Shown piece by piece: positions 17,148 to 27,636 of a stretch of DNA of 64,000 bases. Below the pieces are notes generated by a model. The model had not been told where the DNA came from. It worked only from the letters and a program-made list of their open reading frames with translations, and did no database searches. The stretch is from contig JAOABU010000144.1 in assembly GCA_026418195.1 (NCBI GenBank), positions 1 through 64,000 of the forward strand. The letters run 5' to 3'. Source of the DNA: Spirochaetota bacterium (GTDB lineage Bacteria; Spirochaetota; Spirochaetia; DTKZ01). The number at the start of each line of letters is the position of its first letter. The stretch's first letter is position 1. A program made the translations under genes and the position numbers.

Positions 17148-19476
17148 GCACACCCTTCGGATCCTCGAATTTCACCGGATTATCGAGGAAATCAAATCCT
17201 ATGCTTGGAGTGAGGATGGCAGAAGGCGTATCCAATCTGAAGGCTTTTTTACTGTAAGGGAGGAACTGGAAGAGTTTAGAAACTTGGTGAATGAGTTTCA
17301 TACCCTTTACGAACGGGAACAGGAGTTTCCTACACTCTCATTCCCCGACATTGAAGTGATTATGCGAGTGGCCGAGAAGCCGGGTGCCCAATTGGAGGGA
17401 ATCGAAATCGCTCAGGTTATTCAGTACCTTCGAGCCTCTCGAATGTTGAAAACCCTTCTTTCAAAACAAGCGGGATTTTTGAAGTCTGAAGGGGAGGATC
17501 TGCCGGATCTAGAGGACTTAATCAAATACATTGCCCGATATCTAGATCCAGATGGGAACCTAAAGGAACCGGAGATCCCTTCTTTACGGAGCATTGGAGA
17601 ACGTATTCGGATCCTTCGCAAGGAGATCGAAAAACTCACGTATCAGTATCTTCAGAATCCGACATATCGAGGGTATTGGCAGACGGATACCCCTGCGCTG
17701 AAAGATGGTCGGATCGTATTGCCTTTGAATGTGAACTTCAGAGGAAAAATTCGAGGAGTTGTCCACGAACTATCTGCCAGAGGGGCTACCCTATTCATAG
17801 AACCACTAGAGATATTTGAAAAGAACAACCAACTGGTGGATGAAGAGAACGAGTACCAACTAGAGGTAGGTAGAATTCTCCGAGAACTTACCCGTAAAAT
17901 TAACGAACGGAGCTTAGAGATTCAGTTTCTCCGGGATCGAATTGCGTTTCTGGACAGTCGCCAGGCTCGTGCCTGGTATGGGAAGGTGCATCACTGTCAA
18001 TTTGCTTCTATTTCTCGGGATCAATTGTTCCTTCACAAGGCCCGGCATCCCCTTCTGCGGGGGGAGGTTGTTCCCATAGATATCGAGTTCCCTTCAGGAA
18101 GGATTCTTATCCTCTCAGGACCCAATACAGGGGGAAAAACAGTTGCATTGAAAACCCTTGGTCTTCTCGTACTGATGAACCAATTCGGGATGGAAATCCC
18201 CGCCTTAGATTCTATCCTTCCACTGTTCGATGATGTGTTTGCCGATATCGGAGACGAGCAGTCCTTAACTGAATCCTTATCTACCTTTTCCGCACATATC
18301 CGGAACCTAACCGAAATCTATCGATCCTGTACGGAACGTTCCCTTCTATTATTGGACGAACTGGGGGCGGGAACTGATCCGGAAGAAGGGGCTATTCTGG
18401 CCATGGCTTTCCTAGAACGGTTTCAGGAAAAAGGGGTTTACCTTTTCGGGAGTACCCATCTAGGAGGAGTTAAACAGTTTGTCTTTTCCCATCCAGGAAT
18501 GATGAATGCTTCGGTAGAGTTCGATGTGAAGGAACTGAAACCTACCTATAGAATCGTTATGGGAGTTCCTGGACCAAGCTATGCTTTAGAGATCGCTGAA
18601 CGCTGTGGTGCTCCCTCTTCTGTGCTGGAGTTAGCTCGATCCATGCTCCAGAAGGGGACCTTTGAATCCCAACGACTATTAGAAGAACTCTTTCGACAAA
18701 CCCAGGAGTATCAAGCCCGATTACAACGTGTCAAGAATCTTCAAGAAGAACTGAAACTCCGAGAACAAGACTTGGAAAAACGGGAACGGGAGTTGAAACT
18801 AAGGGAAATCGAATTGCGACAACAGGGAATCCGAGAACTACAGGTGTTTTTAAGAGAATCCCGAAAAGAGTTGGAGGCCCTGATTCGAGCCCTTCGAGAA
18901 GGTGAATTAGAGAAGGAGAAAATCCGAAAAGTCCAAGAGTTTATCCAGCAGGTTCAATCCACTATTTCTCATCAACAGAAAGTCCAGGAAGAAGATGAGG
19001 AACGCTTTATCCGGGTTTCACCTTCCATAAAACTGTCTCCTGGAATGGAGGTTAGAATCCGCAATCATCGTCAGAAAGGGATCCTTGTGAAACAGTTGAA
19101 AGATAATCTGTGGGAGGTCAGTATTGGACCTCTACGGATGCGGATTCCTGAGTGGGAGATTAGCGAAGTATTGGCTACTCCAAAGACTTCCCAAGTGAGC
19201 ATCGACGAATCCGTTTCCATTGATAGTCCAAGGTTGGAACTGGATGTCCGAGGTATGAGGGTAGAGGAGGCGTTGAAAACAATAGAGAAGCAGATGGATG
19301 GAGCTGTTCTTCGAGGCTTGAAGGAGTTCAGTATTATACATGGAAAAGGGGAAGGGATCCTCCAGAGGTCTATTCATGATTACCTTTCCCGATGTCCATG
19401 GGTAGAAGATTTTTCCTTTGCTTTGCCGGAAGCGGGCGGAACAGGAAAGACAATTGTACGCATGAAGCTGGGGTAG
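17140..19476 (+). CDS. mutS2: Endonuclease MutS2
   Basis: GPNTGGKTVALKTLGL Walker A, LLLDELGAGTDPEEG, C-terminal Smr domain with IIHGKGEG. Confidence 0.96.
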   Translation: MNEHTLRILEFHRIIEEIKSYAWSEDGRRRIQSEGFFTVREELEEFRNLVNEFHTLYEREQEFPTLSFPDIEVIMRVAEKPGAQLEGIEIAQVIQYLRASRMLKTLLSKQAGFLKSEGEDLPDLEDLIKYIARYLDPDGNLKEPEIPSLRSIGERIRILRKEIEKLTYQYLQNPTYRGYWQTDTPALKDGRIVLPLNVNFRGKIRGVVHELSARGATLFIEPLEIFEKNNQLVDEENEYQLEVGRILRELTRKINERSLEIQFLRDRIAFLDSRQARAWYGKVHHCQFASISRDQLFLHKARHPLLRGEVVPIDIEFPSGRILILSGPNTGGKTVALKTLGLLVLMNQFGMEIPALDSILPLFDDVFADIGDEQSLTESLSTFSAHIRNLTEIYRSCTERSLLLLDELGAGTDPEEGAILAMAFLERFQEKGVYLFGSTHLGGVKQFVFSHPGMMNASVEFDVKELKPTYRIVMGVPGPSYALEIAERCGAPSSVLELARSMLQKGTFESQRLLEELFRQTQEYQARLQRVKNLQEELKLREQDLEKRERELKLREIELRQQGIRELQVFLRESRKELEALIRALREGELEKEKIRKVQEFIQQVQSTISHQQKVQEEDEERFIRVSPSIKLSPGMEVRIRNHRQKGILVKQLKDNLWEVSIGPLRMRIPEWEISEVLATPKTSQVSIDESVSIDSPRLELDVRGMRVEEALKTIEKQMDGAVLRGLKEFSIIHGKGEGILQRSIHDYLSRCPWVEDFSFALPEAGGTGKTIVRMKLG

Positions 19477-19508
19477 TAGCCTTGTCATGGTAGGGATTTC
19501 TCATTAAT

Positions 19509-19730
19509 ATGATGCTATCTATGCCTATAAAGGTCCTTTTTGGGATTGTGAGGGAAGTCCTATCGGATTGGCAGGTGTGGATAGGGGGGCTTGTTTTTTT
19601 AAGCTCTGCTATCTTAATTGGAAAGGTAACGAAGTTCGATAAAAAACCAAAGGTACGGGTGCGACTTCCGGAGGAGACAGTCCTCTCTTCTGGAGGAACC
19701 GAACCTGCTCCCCCAAAAGGAGAAGTATGA
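19509..19730 (+). CDS. Hypothetical small membrane protein
   Basis: 73 aa, one TM, overlaps the next start by 4 nt. Confidence 0.5.
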   Translation: MMLSMPIKVLFGIVREVLSDWQVWIGGLVFLSSAILIGKVTKFDKKPKVRVRLPEETVLSSGGTEPAPPKGEV

Positions 19731-20350
19731 ATCTTAAAAAGTTGTTTCTACCCAGCATCGTCGGATTGGTATTAGGTACCTTGAGTTCGTGCGTAGACTT
19801 GGAAACAAAGATAGAACTCAATCAGGATGGGTCTGGAAAGTTAGAGTTGGTATACATCGTATCTTCTGCCCTGGTGCAACTTGGTTCTACGACTTCTCCC
19901 GGGGTGAGTCTGCCACTTCCCATTGCAGAAGGGGATTTTCGTCAAACTGTATCTTCCATTCCAGGTCTCAGCCTACAATCCTATGCCCGAAAGGATGAAC
20001 CCGATAAAAGCATCATCCAAGCGTTGCTTACCTTTTCCTCCCTTTCGGATTTGAACAGCCTATTTGGAGGGAAAGATCCTGTAATCTCTCAGTCACAGGA
20101 GGGCTCAGATCGGGTAGTGGAGGTCGTTATCTCAGCAGGCAATCCCGGAGGTCTAGACCCGAAGACAAAAGAACTGGTCAATGCTTTTTTCCCTACCTAT
20201 TCTTTAAAGTTCCATGTGATTCTACCCGGAGCGGTGAAACGGACATCCTCGAATCAGAGCATTGTGAAGGGCACGTCTGCTCAGTTATCCGTACCTATCC
20301 TTAAAGCGTTGGAACAAGAAACACCGATCAAATGGAAAATTTATTGGTAG
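19727..20350 (+). CDS. Putative lipoprotein
   Basis: Signal peptide with lipobox-like LGTLSSC followed by VDLETKIELNQDGSGKLELVY. Confidence 0.75.
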   Translation: MNLKKLFLPSIVGLVLGTLSSCVDLETKIELNQDGSGKLELVYIVSSALVQLGSTTSPGVSLPLPIAEGDFRQTVSSIPGLSLQSYARKDEPDKSIIQALLTFSSLSDLNSLFGGKDPVISQSQEGSDRVVEVVISAGNPGGLDPKTKELVNAFFPTYSLKFHVILPGAVKRTSSNQSIVKGTSAQLSVPILKALEQETPIKWKIYW

Positions 20351-20367
20351 CAATGGATATTTTTATG

Positions 20368-20397
20368 TTGAAATTTCTTTGGATCATCGTGTAAAAT
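20368..20397 (+). promoter_or_regulatory. Putative promoter of V-ATPase operon 1 (TTGAAA-N18-TAAAAT)
   Basis: -35 20368-20373, -10 20392-20397. Confidence 0.45.
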
Positions 20398-20420
20398 CTC
20401 GCGCAGTAGGAAGGGGTAGC

Positions 20421-21038
20421 ATGGATATTCAATTGAAAGAGTTAATCGAAACAATCAAGAAGGACGGAATTGCTTCAGCGGAGGCAAAGGCTGCCCAGAT
20501 CATCGCAGAAGCAGAACGACAGGCTGAAGGGATTCGGGAGAAGGCTCAGAGAGAGGCGGAAAGAATCCTTCAAGAAGCAAAACGGGAAATCGCGCGTACA
20601 GAACAGGCTTCCCGGGATGCTTTGGTTCAGGCAGGTAGGGATCTTCTCTTAGGCCTGGAACGACGGATTGTTCAGTTATTTGAAGGAGTATTACGAACTG
20701 CAACCCAAGAAGCGATAAAGGAAGAAGGGCTTGTACAGATCCTCACTGCTCTCGTGACTGCATGGGTAGAGAAGAATACTCCAGAGGTAGAGGTCCTTCT
20801 TTCTCCAAAGGATTATCAGAAGCTAGAGAAAGGGTTACAGGCTAGACTGGCTAAGGAATTGAAAAAGGGTGTAGTCATTAAGCCTTCACCCTCGGTAGAA
20901 TCGGGCTTCCGAGTTGGAGAAAAGGATGGTTCCGCATACTATGATTTTACCGCAGAAGGCTTAGCGGAGATTTTGGCGGCTAGTTTGAGCCCCCGTTTAG
21001 CGGAACTTTTGAAACAGGCTGCAAAAACTGAGGGTTGA
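20421..21038 (+). CDS. V-type ATP synthase subunit E (cluster 1)
   Basis: MDIQLKELIETIKKDGIASAEAKAAQIIAEAERQAEGIREKA; precedes subunits A/B/D/I/K. Confidence 0.88.
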   Translation: MDIQLKELIETIKKDGIASAEAKAAQIIAEAERQAEGIREKAQREAERILQEAKREIARTEQASRDALVQAGRDLLLGLERRIVQLFEGVLRTATQEAIKEEGLVQILTALVTAWVEKNTPEVEVLLSPKDYQKLEKGLQARLAKELKKGVVIKPSPSVESGFRVGEKDGSAYYDFTAEGLAEILAASLSPRLAELLKQAAKTEG

Positions 21039-21604
21039 CCTTGGCACAGTACTACTATACCATAGCCGCCCTTCCCTATCTTTCCTTAGAATCTCCTCCA
21101 CCCCTATCCCTTGAAGAGTTTAGGTCCTTATGTAGGGATACCCTCACCGAAACCGATTGGGAGATCTTACAACAGAGTTCCCTCTTTGGAGAGGAACAAT
21201 GCGAGAACGAACTTCTCTCCCAGTGGCATCGATGGGAACAATCCTTCCGATCTGAGCTTGCTCGTTTGCGAGCTGCAAAACTAGGAATAGATTCTGATTC
21301 TATTCCTCGGATCGTCCCCGAATCGGGTAGGGTTCTGGAACTAGCACGGGCAGCATTGATGGAAAGCTCTCCTGCAGAGGCCGAACTCCTCATTCTAAAA
21401 GGGTTCTGGGAGGTTCTGGAAGAACTTGAGGTGAACCATTTCTTCGATCTAGAAAAACTCTTGGTCTACTACCTCAAATTGCAGATCCTTCACCTCCGAG
21501 CCCAACGGAATCGGGAAGAAGGAGCAAAGAATTTCACTTCCATGTATCACCGGATTCGCGAACAAAGGGAAAATCCTATCTTGGAACGCTGGAGTACACA
21601 ATGA
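21035..21604 (+). CDS. DUF2764-like V-ATPase-associated protein (cluster 1)
   Basis: YYYTIAALPYLSLESPPPLSLEEF; positioned between E and A as in Borrelia/Chlamydia-type operons. Confidence 0.75.
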   Translation: MTLAQYYYTIAALPYLSLESPPPLSLEEFRSLCRDTLTETDWEILQQSSLFGEEQCENELLSQWHRWEQSFRSELARLRAAKLGIDSDSIPRIVPESGRVLELARAALMESSPAEAELLILKGFWEVLEELEVNHFFDLEKLLVYYLKLQILHLRAQRNREEGAKNFTSMYHRIREQRENPILERWSTQ

Positions 21605-23376
21605 CGGAAACAAAAGGTAGAGTCGTAGGTGTGAACGGTAACATGGTTACGGTTGCCTTTGATGGACTCGTGACCATGAACGAAGTAGCCTATGTAGGGG
21701 TAGGTGAAAAGAAACTGAAGTCCGAAGTAATCCGCATCCGGGGCAACCTGGCAGACCTCCAAGTATTCGAGATTACTCGAGGAATCGGAGTGAAGGATCC
21801 CGTATATTTCACGGGGGAACTTCTCTCTGTTCGGTTAGGTCCTGGATTGTTACAGCAAATCTACGATGGTCTTCAGAATCCCCTTCCCGAACTGGCAGAG
21901 AAATGTGGCTTCTTTCTTGAGAGGGGAGTGTATCTTTCTCCCCTTTCGGAAACGAAACTATGGTCATTTACTCCTACGGTAAAAGTAGGGGATGTGGTAC
22001 AGAGGGGGGATACGGTAGGAACTGTACCCGAGGGAATTTTTAAACATCGCATCATGGTTCCCTTTAACTTCTTAGATACCTATACCGTAAAATCCATCCT
22101 TCCCCCAGGAGACTACCGGATCACCGACACAGTAGCCGAATTGGAAGACTCCAAGGGAAATAAACATCCCATCACCATGAGTTTCGAATGGCCGGTGAAA
22201 CGACCTATTACTGCATATGCAGAACGACTGCGACCGGACAAACCGATGGTAACCAAGATTCGTATTATCGATACCTTCATCCCGGTTGCACTAGGGGGTA
22301 CGTACTGTATCCCCGGACCCTTTGGAGCGGGTAAGACGGTTCTACAACAGGTAACCAGTCGGAACGCAGAAGTAGACATCGTGATCATTGCAGCCTGCGG
22401 GGAGCGGGCAGGGGAGGTAGTGGATACCTTGAAAGAGTTCCCTCTCTTGATTGACCCCCGAACCGGTCGAACCCTGATGGAACGAACAGTGATCATCTGT
22501 AATACGAGTTCTATGCCAGTGGCGGCTCGGGAATCTTCCGTGTATACGGCGGTAACCATTGCTGAATACTACCGCCAGATGGGGCTCCATGTTCTATTGT
22601 TAGCAGACTCTACATCTCGTTGGGCTCAAGCCATGCGGGAAATGTCGGGTAGGTTGGAAGAAATTCCTGGTGAAGAAGCCTTCCCCGCCTACCTAGAATC
22701 CGTCATTGCCAGTTTCTATGAACGAGCAGGGATTGTTCGCCTGAAGGATGGTTCCATCGGTTCTGTTACCATCGGAGGAACGGTGAGTCCTGCAGGTGGA
22801 AACTTTGAGGAACCCGTTACCCAGGCTACGTTGAAAGTGGTGGGTGCTTTTCATGGATTGTCCCGAGAACGATCCGACGCTCGAAAGTACCCTGCTATCC
22901 ATCCTTTAGAGAGCTGGAGTAAGTACAAAGGTTCAGTGAATAAAGAGATGACCGAGTATGGTCGGGAAATCCTTTTCCGTGGGAATGATGTGGCCCAGAT
23001 GATGAAGGTAGTAGGGGAGGAAGGAACCAGTCTTGAGGACTATATTGTGTACCTGAAGAGTGAATTCCTCGACGATGTATACCTGCAGCAGGACTCTTTT
23101 GATCCTGTAGATTCAGCTGTACCTACCGAACGGCAACGGTATACATACAATTTAATCTTTGAAGTTCTATCCTCTATCTTTAGCCTTGAATCGAAGGAGG
23201 AAGCCCGCAAGTACTTCAATCAACTACGACAGAAGTTCCGGGATTGGAACGGAACCGAATGGGAATCAGAAGAGTTTACTGGCAAAGAGCAGGAAATCCG
23301 AACCTTGATTGGGGAGAAGAAAAAGGGTACTGAAGAGCGAGCTTTAGAGATTCTAAAGAAAGTATCCGGGAGTTAG
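21601..23376 (+). CDS. V-type ATP synthase subunit A (cluster 1)
   Basis: [13 protein letters not shown]-loop, [24 protein letters not shown]. Confidence 0.97.
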   Translation: MTETKGRVVGVNGNMVTVAFDGLVTMNEVAYVGVGEKKLKSEVIRIRGNLADLQVFEITRGIGVKDPVYFTGELLSVRLGPGLLQQIYDGLQNPLPELAEKCGFFLERGVYLSPLSETKLWSFTPTVKVGDVVQRGDTVGTVPEGIFKHRIMVPFNFLDTYTVKSILPPGDYRITDTVAELEDSKGNKHPITMSFEWPVKRPITAYAERLRPDKPMVTKIRIIDTFIPVALGGTYCIPGPFGAGKTVLQQVTSRNAEVDIVIIAACGERAGEVVDTLKEFPLLIDPRTGRTLMERTVIICNTSSMPVAARESSVYTAVTIAEYYRQMGLHVLLLADSTSRWAQAMREMSGRLEEIPGEEAFPAYLESVIASFYERAGIVRLKDGSIGSVTIGGTVSPAGGNFEEPVTQATLKVVGAFHGLSRERSDARKYPAIHPLESWSKYKGSVNKEMTEYGREILFRGNDVAQMMKVVGEEGTSLEDYIVYLKSEFLDDVYLQQDSFDPVDSAVPTERQRYTYNLIFEVLSSIFSLESKEEARKYFNQLRQKFRDWNGTEWESEEFTGKEQEIRTLIGEKKKGTEERALEILKKVSGS

Positions 23377-23386
23377 GAGTAGGTCC

Positions 23387-24682
23387 ATGCGGAAAGTATA
23401 CAGCAAGATAGAATCGATAGCTGGAAACGTCATCACCGTTTCTGCCGAGGGGGTTCGGTATGGAGAACTGGCCGAGGTGAGTTCCCGTCATGGGAGGTCT
23501 CTCGCAGAGGTGATTCGATTGAAGGAAGACAAAGTTTCTCTTCAGGTGTTCGCAGGTTCCCGGGGTATTTCTACGGGAGACGAAGTCCGTTTCTTGGGGC
23601 ACCCCATGCGGGTATCCTTCTCCGACAACCTGCTGGGAAGAATTTTCGATGGATCGGGGCGCCCTCGAGATGGTGGGACCGAGTTGGTGGAAAACCTCAT
23701 CGAAATCGGAGGTCCTTCGGTGAACCCGGCCAAACGAATCATCCCTCGAAAGATGGTTCGTACCGGTATTCCTATGATTGATCTGTTCAACTCCCTTGTA
23801 GAGTCCCAGAAGTTGCCGATTTTTTCTGTGTCAGGAGAACCCTACAACCCTCTCCTTGCCCGAATCGCTATGCAGGCGGAAGTGGATATCATTATTCTAG
23901 GAGGGATGGGGTTAAAGTACGACGATTACCTGTTTTTCAAAGATACCCTGGAACAGGGAGGAGCGTTGAGCCGGTCCATCTTCTTTGTCCATACCGCCTC
24001 GGATCCCATCGTGGAATGTCTCCTTGTTCCTGATATCTCCCTTGCAGTAGCGGAACGATTTGCCTTAAAAGGCAAGCGGGTACTCGTTCTTTTGACAGAT
24101 ATGACGAACTTTGCCGATGCGTTGAAGGAGATCGCCATTACGATGGAGCAGGTACCCTCCAACCGGGGATACCCGGGAGACTTGTATAGTCAGTTGGCGG
24201 CTCGATACGAAAAAGCGGTGGACTTCGAAGGTGCGGGATCCATCACAATCCTCGGAGTTACCACCATGCCAGGGGATGATGTGACCCACCCTATTCCCGA
24301 CAATACCGGATACATCACCGAGGGACAGTACTACCTCCGCAACGGCCGGATCGAACCGTTTGGATCCCTATCCCGTTTGAAGCAGATGGTAAACAAGGAT
24401 ACCCGAGCAGACCATCGGGCATTGATGGATGCCATGATTAAGTTGTACGCAGCCTATAAGGAATCTTTGGAAAAGAAATCCATGGGATTCCGCATGTCTG
24501 AGTGGGACAACAAACTTTTAAAATATGGTGCCATTTTCGAGAAGGAAATGATGGATCTTTCAGTGAATATTCCGTTGGAACAAGCGCTGGACAATGGATG
24601 GAGGATTCTAGCCGAATGCTTCACCAAGGAAGAAACGGGTTTACGGTCCGATTTAATAGCAAAGTTCTGGCCAGTGAAGTAA
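23387..24682 (+). CDS. V-type ATP synthase subunit B (cluster 1)
   Basis: [37 protein letters not shown]. Confidence 0.97.
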   Translation: MRKVYSKIESIAGNVITVSAEGVRYGELAEVSSRHGRSLAEVIRLKEDKVSLQVFAGSRGISTGDEVRFLGHPMRVSFSDNLLGRIFDGSGRPRDGGTELVENLIEIGGPSVNPAKRIIPRKMVRTGIPMIDLFNSLVESQKLPIFSVSGEPYNPLLARIAMQAEVDIIILGGMGLKYDDYLFFKDTLEQGGALSRSIFFVHTASDPIVECLLVPDISLAVAERFALKGKRVLVLLTDMTNFADALKEIAITMEQVPSNRGYPGDLYSQLAARYEKAVDFEGAGSITILGVTTMPGDDVTHPIPDNTGYITEGQYYLRNGRIEPFGSLSRLKQMVNKDTRADHRALMDAMIKLYAAYKESLEKKSMGFRMSEWDNKLLKYGAIFEKEMMDLSVNIPLEQALDNGWRILAECFTKEETGLRSDLIAKFWPVK

Positions 24683-24686
24683 GGGT

Positions 24687-25286
24687 ATGGCACGAATCAA
24701 GTACACGAAAAATGAATTAAAACGTCAGAAGGATGCTCTCAAACGGTTTCAACGGTACCTCCCTACCCTTCAACTGAAGAAACAGCAATTACAGATGGTA
24801 ATCCGAACCGTGGAAGCCCAGGAGAGACAGAAGCGAGAGGCCCAAGAGGTAGTACGCCGGGCGATCGATAGGTGGATCGAGGTATTCGGAGAACCCATCG
24901 ATCTTACAAAGCTAGTCAAGATCGAGAGAATCGAAACAGAAATTGGCAACATAGCCGGAGTAGATATTCCCGTATTCAAAGGAATCAGTTTCGAGAAAAT
25001 CCCCTACGATCTGTATCGATACCCCCTTTGGGTGGATACAGGGATCGAGTATCTACAAAAGTTGATCGCCTTTGACACAGAAATCGAGATCCTCCAGAAA
25101 CAGATCGAACTCTTAGCCCAGGAACTTCGAATCACCACCCAACGAGTGAATCTGTTCGAGAAAGTAAAAATCCCGGAAACAAAAGAGAATATACGAGTGA
25201 TTCGTATCTACCTAGGAGATCAACAGACTGCTGCCGTAGTCCGAGGGAAGATCGCGAAAAACAAGATCGTTGCCGAGAAGGTGTAG
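24687..25286 (+). CDS. V-type ATP synthase subunit D (cluster 1)
   Basis: ARIKYTKNELKRQKDALKRFQRYLPTLQLKKQQL; C-terminal RVNLFEKVKIPE. Confidence 0.95.
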   Translation: MARIKYTKNELKRQKDALKRFQRYLPTLQLKKQQLQMVIRTVEAQERQKREAQEVVRRAIDRWIEVFGEPIDLTKLVKIERIETEIGNIAGVDIPVFKGISFEKIPYDLYRYPLWVDTGIEYLQKLIAFDTEIEILQKQIELLAQELRITTQRVNLFEKVKIPETKENIRVIRIYLGDQQTAAVVRGKIAKNKIVAEKV

Positions 25287-25291
25287 AAGCT

Positions 25292-27151
25292 ATGATCGTA
25301 CCCATGAAAAAGGTATACCTAGTACTTCTCGAATCGAGAAGAAGAGAGTCCCTTGCTCGACTGAAAAGGGTGGGAGTCGTTCATATCGAAACATTCGGGA
25401 AGTCCAGTGAAACTCTCGAACAAATCCAAGAAAAAAGGCAGTACCTTCAAAGGGCTCTCCAGGCGCTTCCTTTTGAACCAAAAGGGAAAAAAGAAGTTTC
25501 AAATGGACCTGTGGAGAAGGAGACCTCCCTTCTCCAGGAAGAACACGTGTACTCGTTGGCTGAGAAGATCAATCAGACTGCAGATCAATTAAGAACCTTT
25601 AAGGAAGAGGCGGACAAGCTTTTCCGAGAAATTGATTTCTGGGAGAAGTGGGGAGATTTTAATCCGGAGGATGTACGAGAATTAGAACAGAAGGGGGTGC
25701 TCCTACGGCTTTATGAAGTACGGGTCCCTATGCTTTCCCAACTCCCAAACACCGGTTTGAGGATTCTTCTGTGGAAGACGAAAGAATATGCGGGAATCGT
25801 TTGGATCGGCCGGACGGAATCCGAATTCCCTAAGGGATTAGAACCTCTTCCCCTTCCTAGAAAAGGGTTATCTCTTCTTCGAGCAGAGTATAGAGAAAAA
25901 CGACGGGAGATCCATCAGTTGGAGCGGGAACTATTTGAGCTGTCCCGGTTTAGGAAAGATGTGGAAAGGATGTTAGAACACCTTGAGGAATCCCTTGAAT
26001 TTGAGCAGGTGTCTGCAGATCTGGAACAGGAAGGAGTACTACTCTATCTTTCAGGGTACGTTCCAGAACCCAAATTGAAGGATCTAAAGAAAGCCGCTTC
26101 AGAGAATGGATGGGGTCTACTGATTCGCGAACCTGCACCGGATGAGGTAGTTCCTACTCTCCTTGAAAATCCTCGCTGGATCCGGATCGTACAACCTGTA
26201 TTCCAATTGTTGGGAACCATACCGGGATATAGGGAAGTGGATATTAGCTTCTTCTTCCTCCTGTTCTTCAGTCTCTTTTTCGCTATGATCATAGGGGATG
26301 GAGGATATGGAGTAATCCTGTTTGGCCTTTCTCTCTACTTTGCATCGAAAGAGAAAAAACGAATTGGGGTAATCTCAGATGGGTTACTTCTCCTTTTAGT
26401 AATGGGTTTTGGGACCATCATCTGGGGAGCCCTCACGGGCACATGGTTCGGGTTCGAACCTTTTTCCAAGATAGCTCCCTTTAAGTGGTTCGTCGTACCT
26501 TCCTTGTCTTCCTGGAATCCTCGGTCCAGTGAAACCATTAAGCATTTCACCTTCATTATCGGAACCGTCCATCTTAGCATCGCTCATGGGTGGAACTTCC
26601 TCAGAGAATTTTCGAAAACACCGAGAATCCGTGCTTTCGCTCAGCTAGGATGGCTCTCGATGGTTCTGGGGCTGTACTTCCTGGTCTTGAACTTGGCATT
26701 GGATTCCCGTAAGTATCCTGTCCCTACTGTTGCAGTGTATATGATCCTTGGAGGATTGGCAGCGGTGTTTATCTTCGGTCAGCAGGAGGGAAACTTCATT
26801 AAAGGGGTACTGAAAGGATTCAGTGGATTCATTACTACGTTCTTGAGTGGTATTTCCGTGTTTTCCGATATCGTTTCCTATATTCGACTCTTTGCTGTAG
26901 GGTTGGCATCAATAGAAATTGCCAAAAGTTTTAATGGGATTTCCATGGGACTCATGCAGCATCCCATTGGAATGGTGTTGGGAGTGGTGATCATTATCTT
27001 TGGGCATGGTTTAAACCTTGCCATGGGTGGATTGGCCGTAGTGGTGCACGGGGTACGGTTGAATTTGCTTGAGTTTTCTAACCATCTCGGTCTCGAATGG
27101 TCTGGCTTTGCCTACAGACCTTTTCGGGAACGAGGGGAAGAGGTAATGTAA
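25292..27151 (+). CDS. V-type ATP synthase subunit I (cluster 1)
   Basis: MIVPMKKVYLVLLESRRRESLARLKRVGVVHIE; C-terminal multi-TM DIVSYIRLFAVGLASIEIAKSFN. Confidence 0.95.
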   Translation: MIVPMKKVYLVLLESRRRESLARLKRVGVVHIETFGKSSETLEQIQEKRQYLQRALQALPFEPKGKKEVSNGPVEKETSLLQEEHVYSLAEKINQTADQLRTFKEEADKLFREIDFWEKWGDFNPEDVRELEQKGVLLRLYEVRVPMLSQLPNTGLRILLWKTKEYAGIVWIGRTESEFPKGLEPLPLPRKGLSLLRAEYREKRREIHQLERELFELSRFRKDVERMLEHLEESLEFEQVSADLEQEGVLLYLSGYVPEPKLKDLKKAASENGWGLLIREPAPDEVVPTLLENPRWIRIVQPVFQLLGTIPGYREVDISFFFLLFFSLFFAMIIGDGGYGVILFGLSLYFASKEKKRIGVISDGLLLLLVMGFGTIIWGALTGTWFGFEPFSKIAPFKWFVVPSLSSWNPRSSETIKHFTFIIGTVHLSIAHGWNFLREFSKTPRIRAFAQLGWLSMVLGLYFLVLNLALDSRKYPVPTVAVYMILGGLAAVFIFGQQEGNFIKGVLKGFSGFITTFLSGISVFSDIVSYIRLFAVGLASIEIAKSFNGISMGLMQHPIGMVLGVVIIIFGHGLNLAMGGLAVVVHGVRLNLLEFSNHLGLEWSGFAYRPFRERGEEVM

Positions 27152-27180
27152 ATTTTACGAGAGTGCAAGGAGAGAAACGC

Positions 27181-27612
27181 ATGAACATCGGATTAATGGG
27201 TATTGGGGCGGTCATGGCTCTTTCAGCAGCGGGTTCAGCCCTTGGAGCAGGATCGGCAGGTATGTCTGCAATTGGGGCGTGGAAAAAATGTTTCCTTCAA
27301 AATAAACCAGCCCCCTTCCTTCTCACTGCTTTCGTGGGCGCACCGCTCACACAGACCATCTATGGATTCATTCTGATGAACGCTTTACGAGGTGCCATGG
27401 ACAAGATGGATCCCTGGGTTATCTTTGGGGCAGGGGTGTTTGGAGGGTTTGCCATGGGCATGTCTGCCTGGTTCCAAGGAAAAGCGGGTGCTTCCGCTTC
27501 GGATGCATTTGCGGAAACAGGAAAGGGATTCGGTAACTACATCCTGGTGTTGGGAATCATTGAAACAGTCGCCCTCTTCGTGATGGTGTTTCTGTTAGGC
27601 ATTATAGGGTAG
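27181..27612 (+). CDS. V-type ATP synthase subunit K proteolipid, duplicated four-helix form (cluster 1)
   Basis: 143 aa with two hairpins; APLTQTIYGFILM, WFQGKAGASASDAFAETGKGF, LVLGIIETVALFVMVF; ATG at 27181 preferred over 27097. Confidence 0.95.
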   Translation: MNIGLMGIGAVMALSAAGSALGAGSAGMSAIGAWKKCFLQNKPAPFLLTAFVGAPLTQTIYGFILMNALRGAMDKMDPWVIFGAGVFGGFAMGMSAWFQGKAGASASDAFAETGKGFGNYILVLGIIETVALFVMVFLLGIIG

Positions 27613-27636
27613 GGATTCGATTCCACATTACCCTTC

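Noticed and set aside
22113-22559. 148-aa minus-strand ORF
   Set aside because: Antisense to V-ATPase subunit A (cluster 1); no domain.
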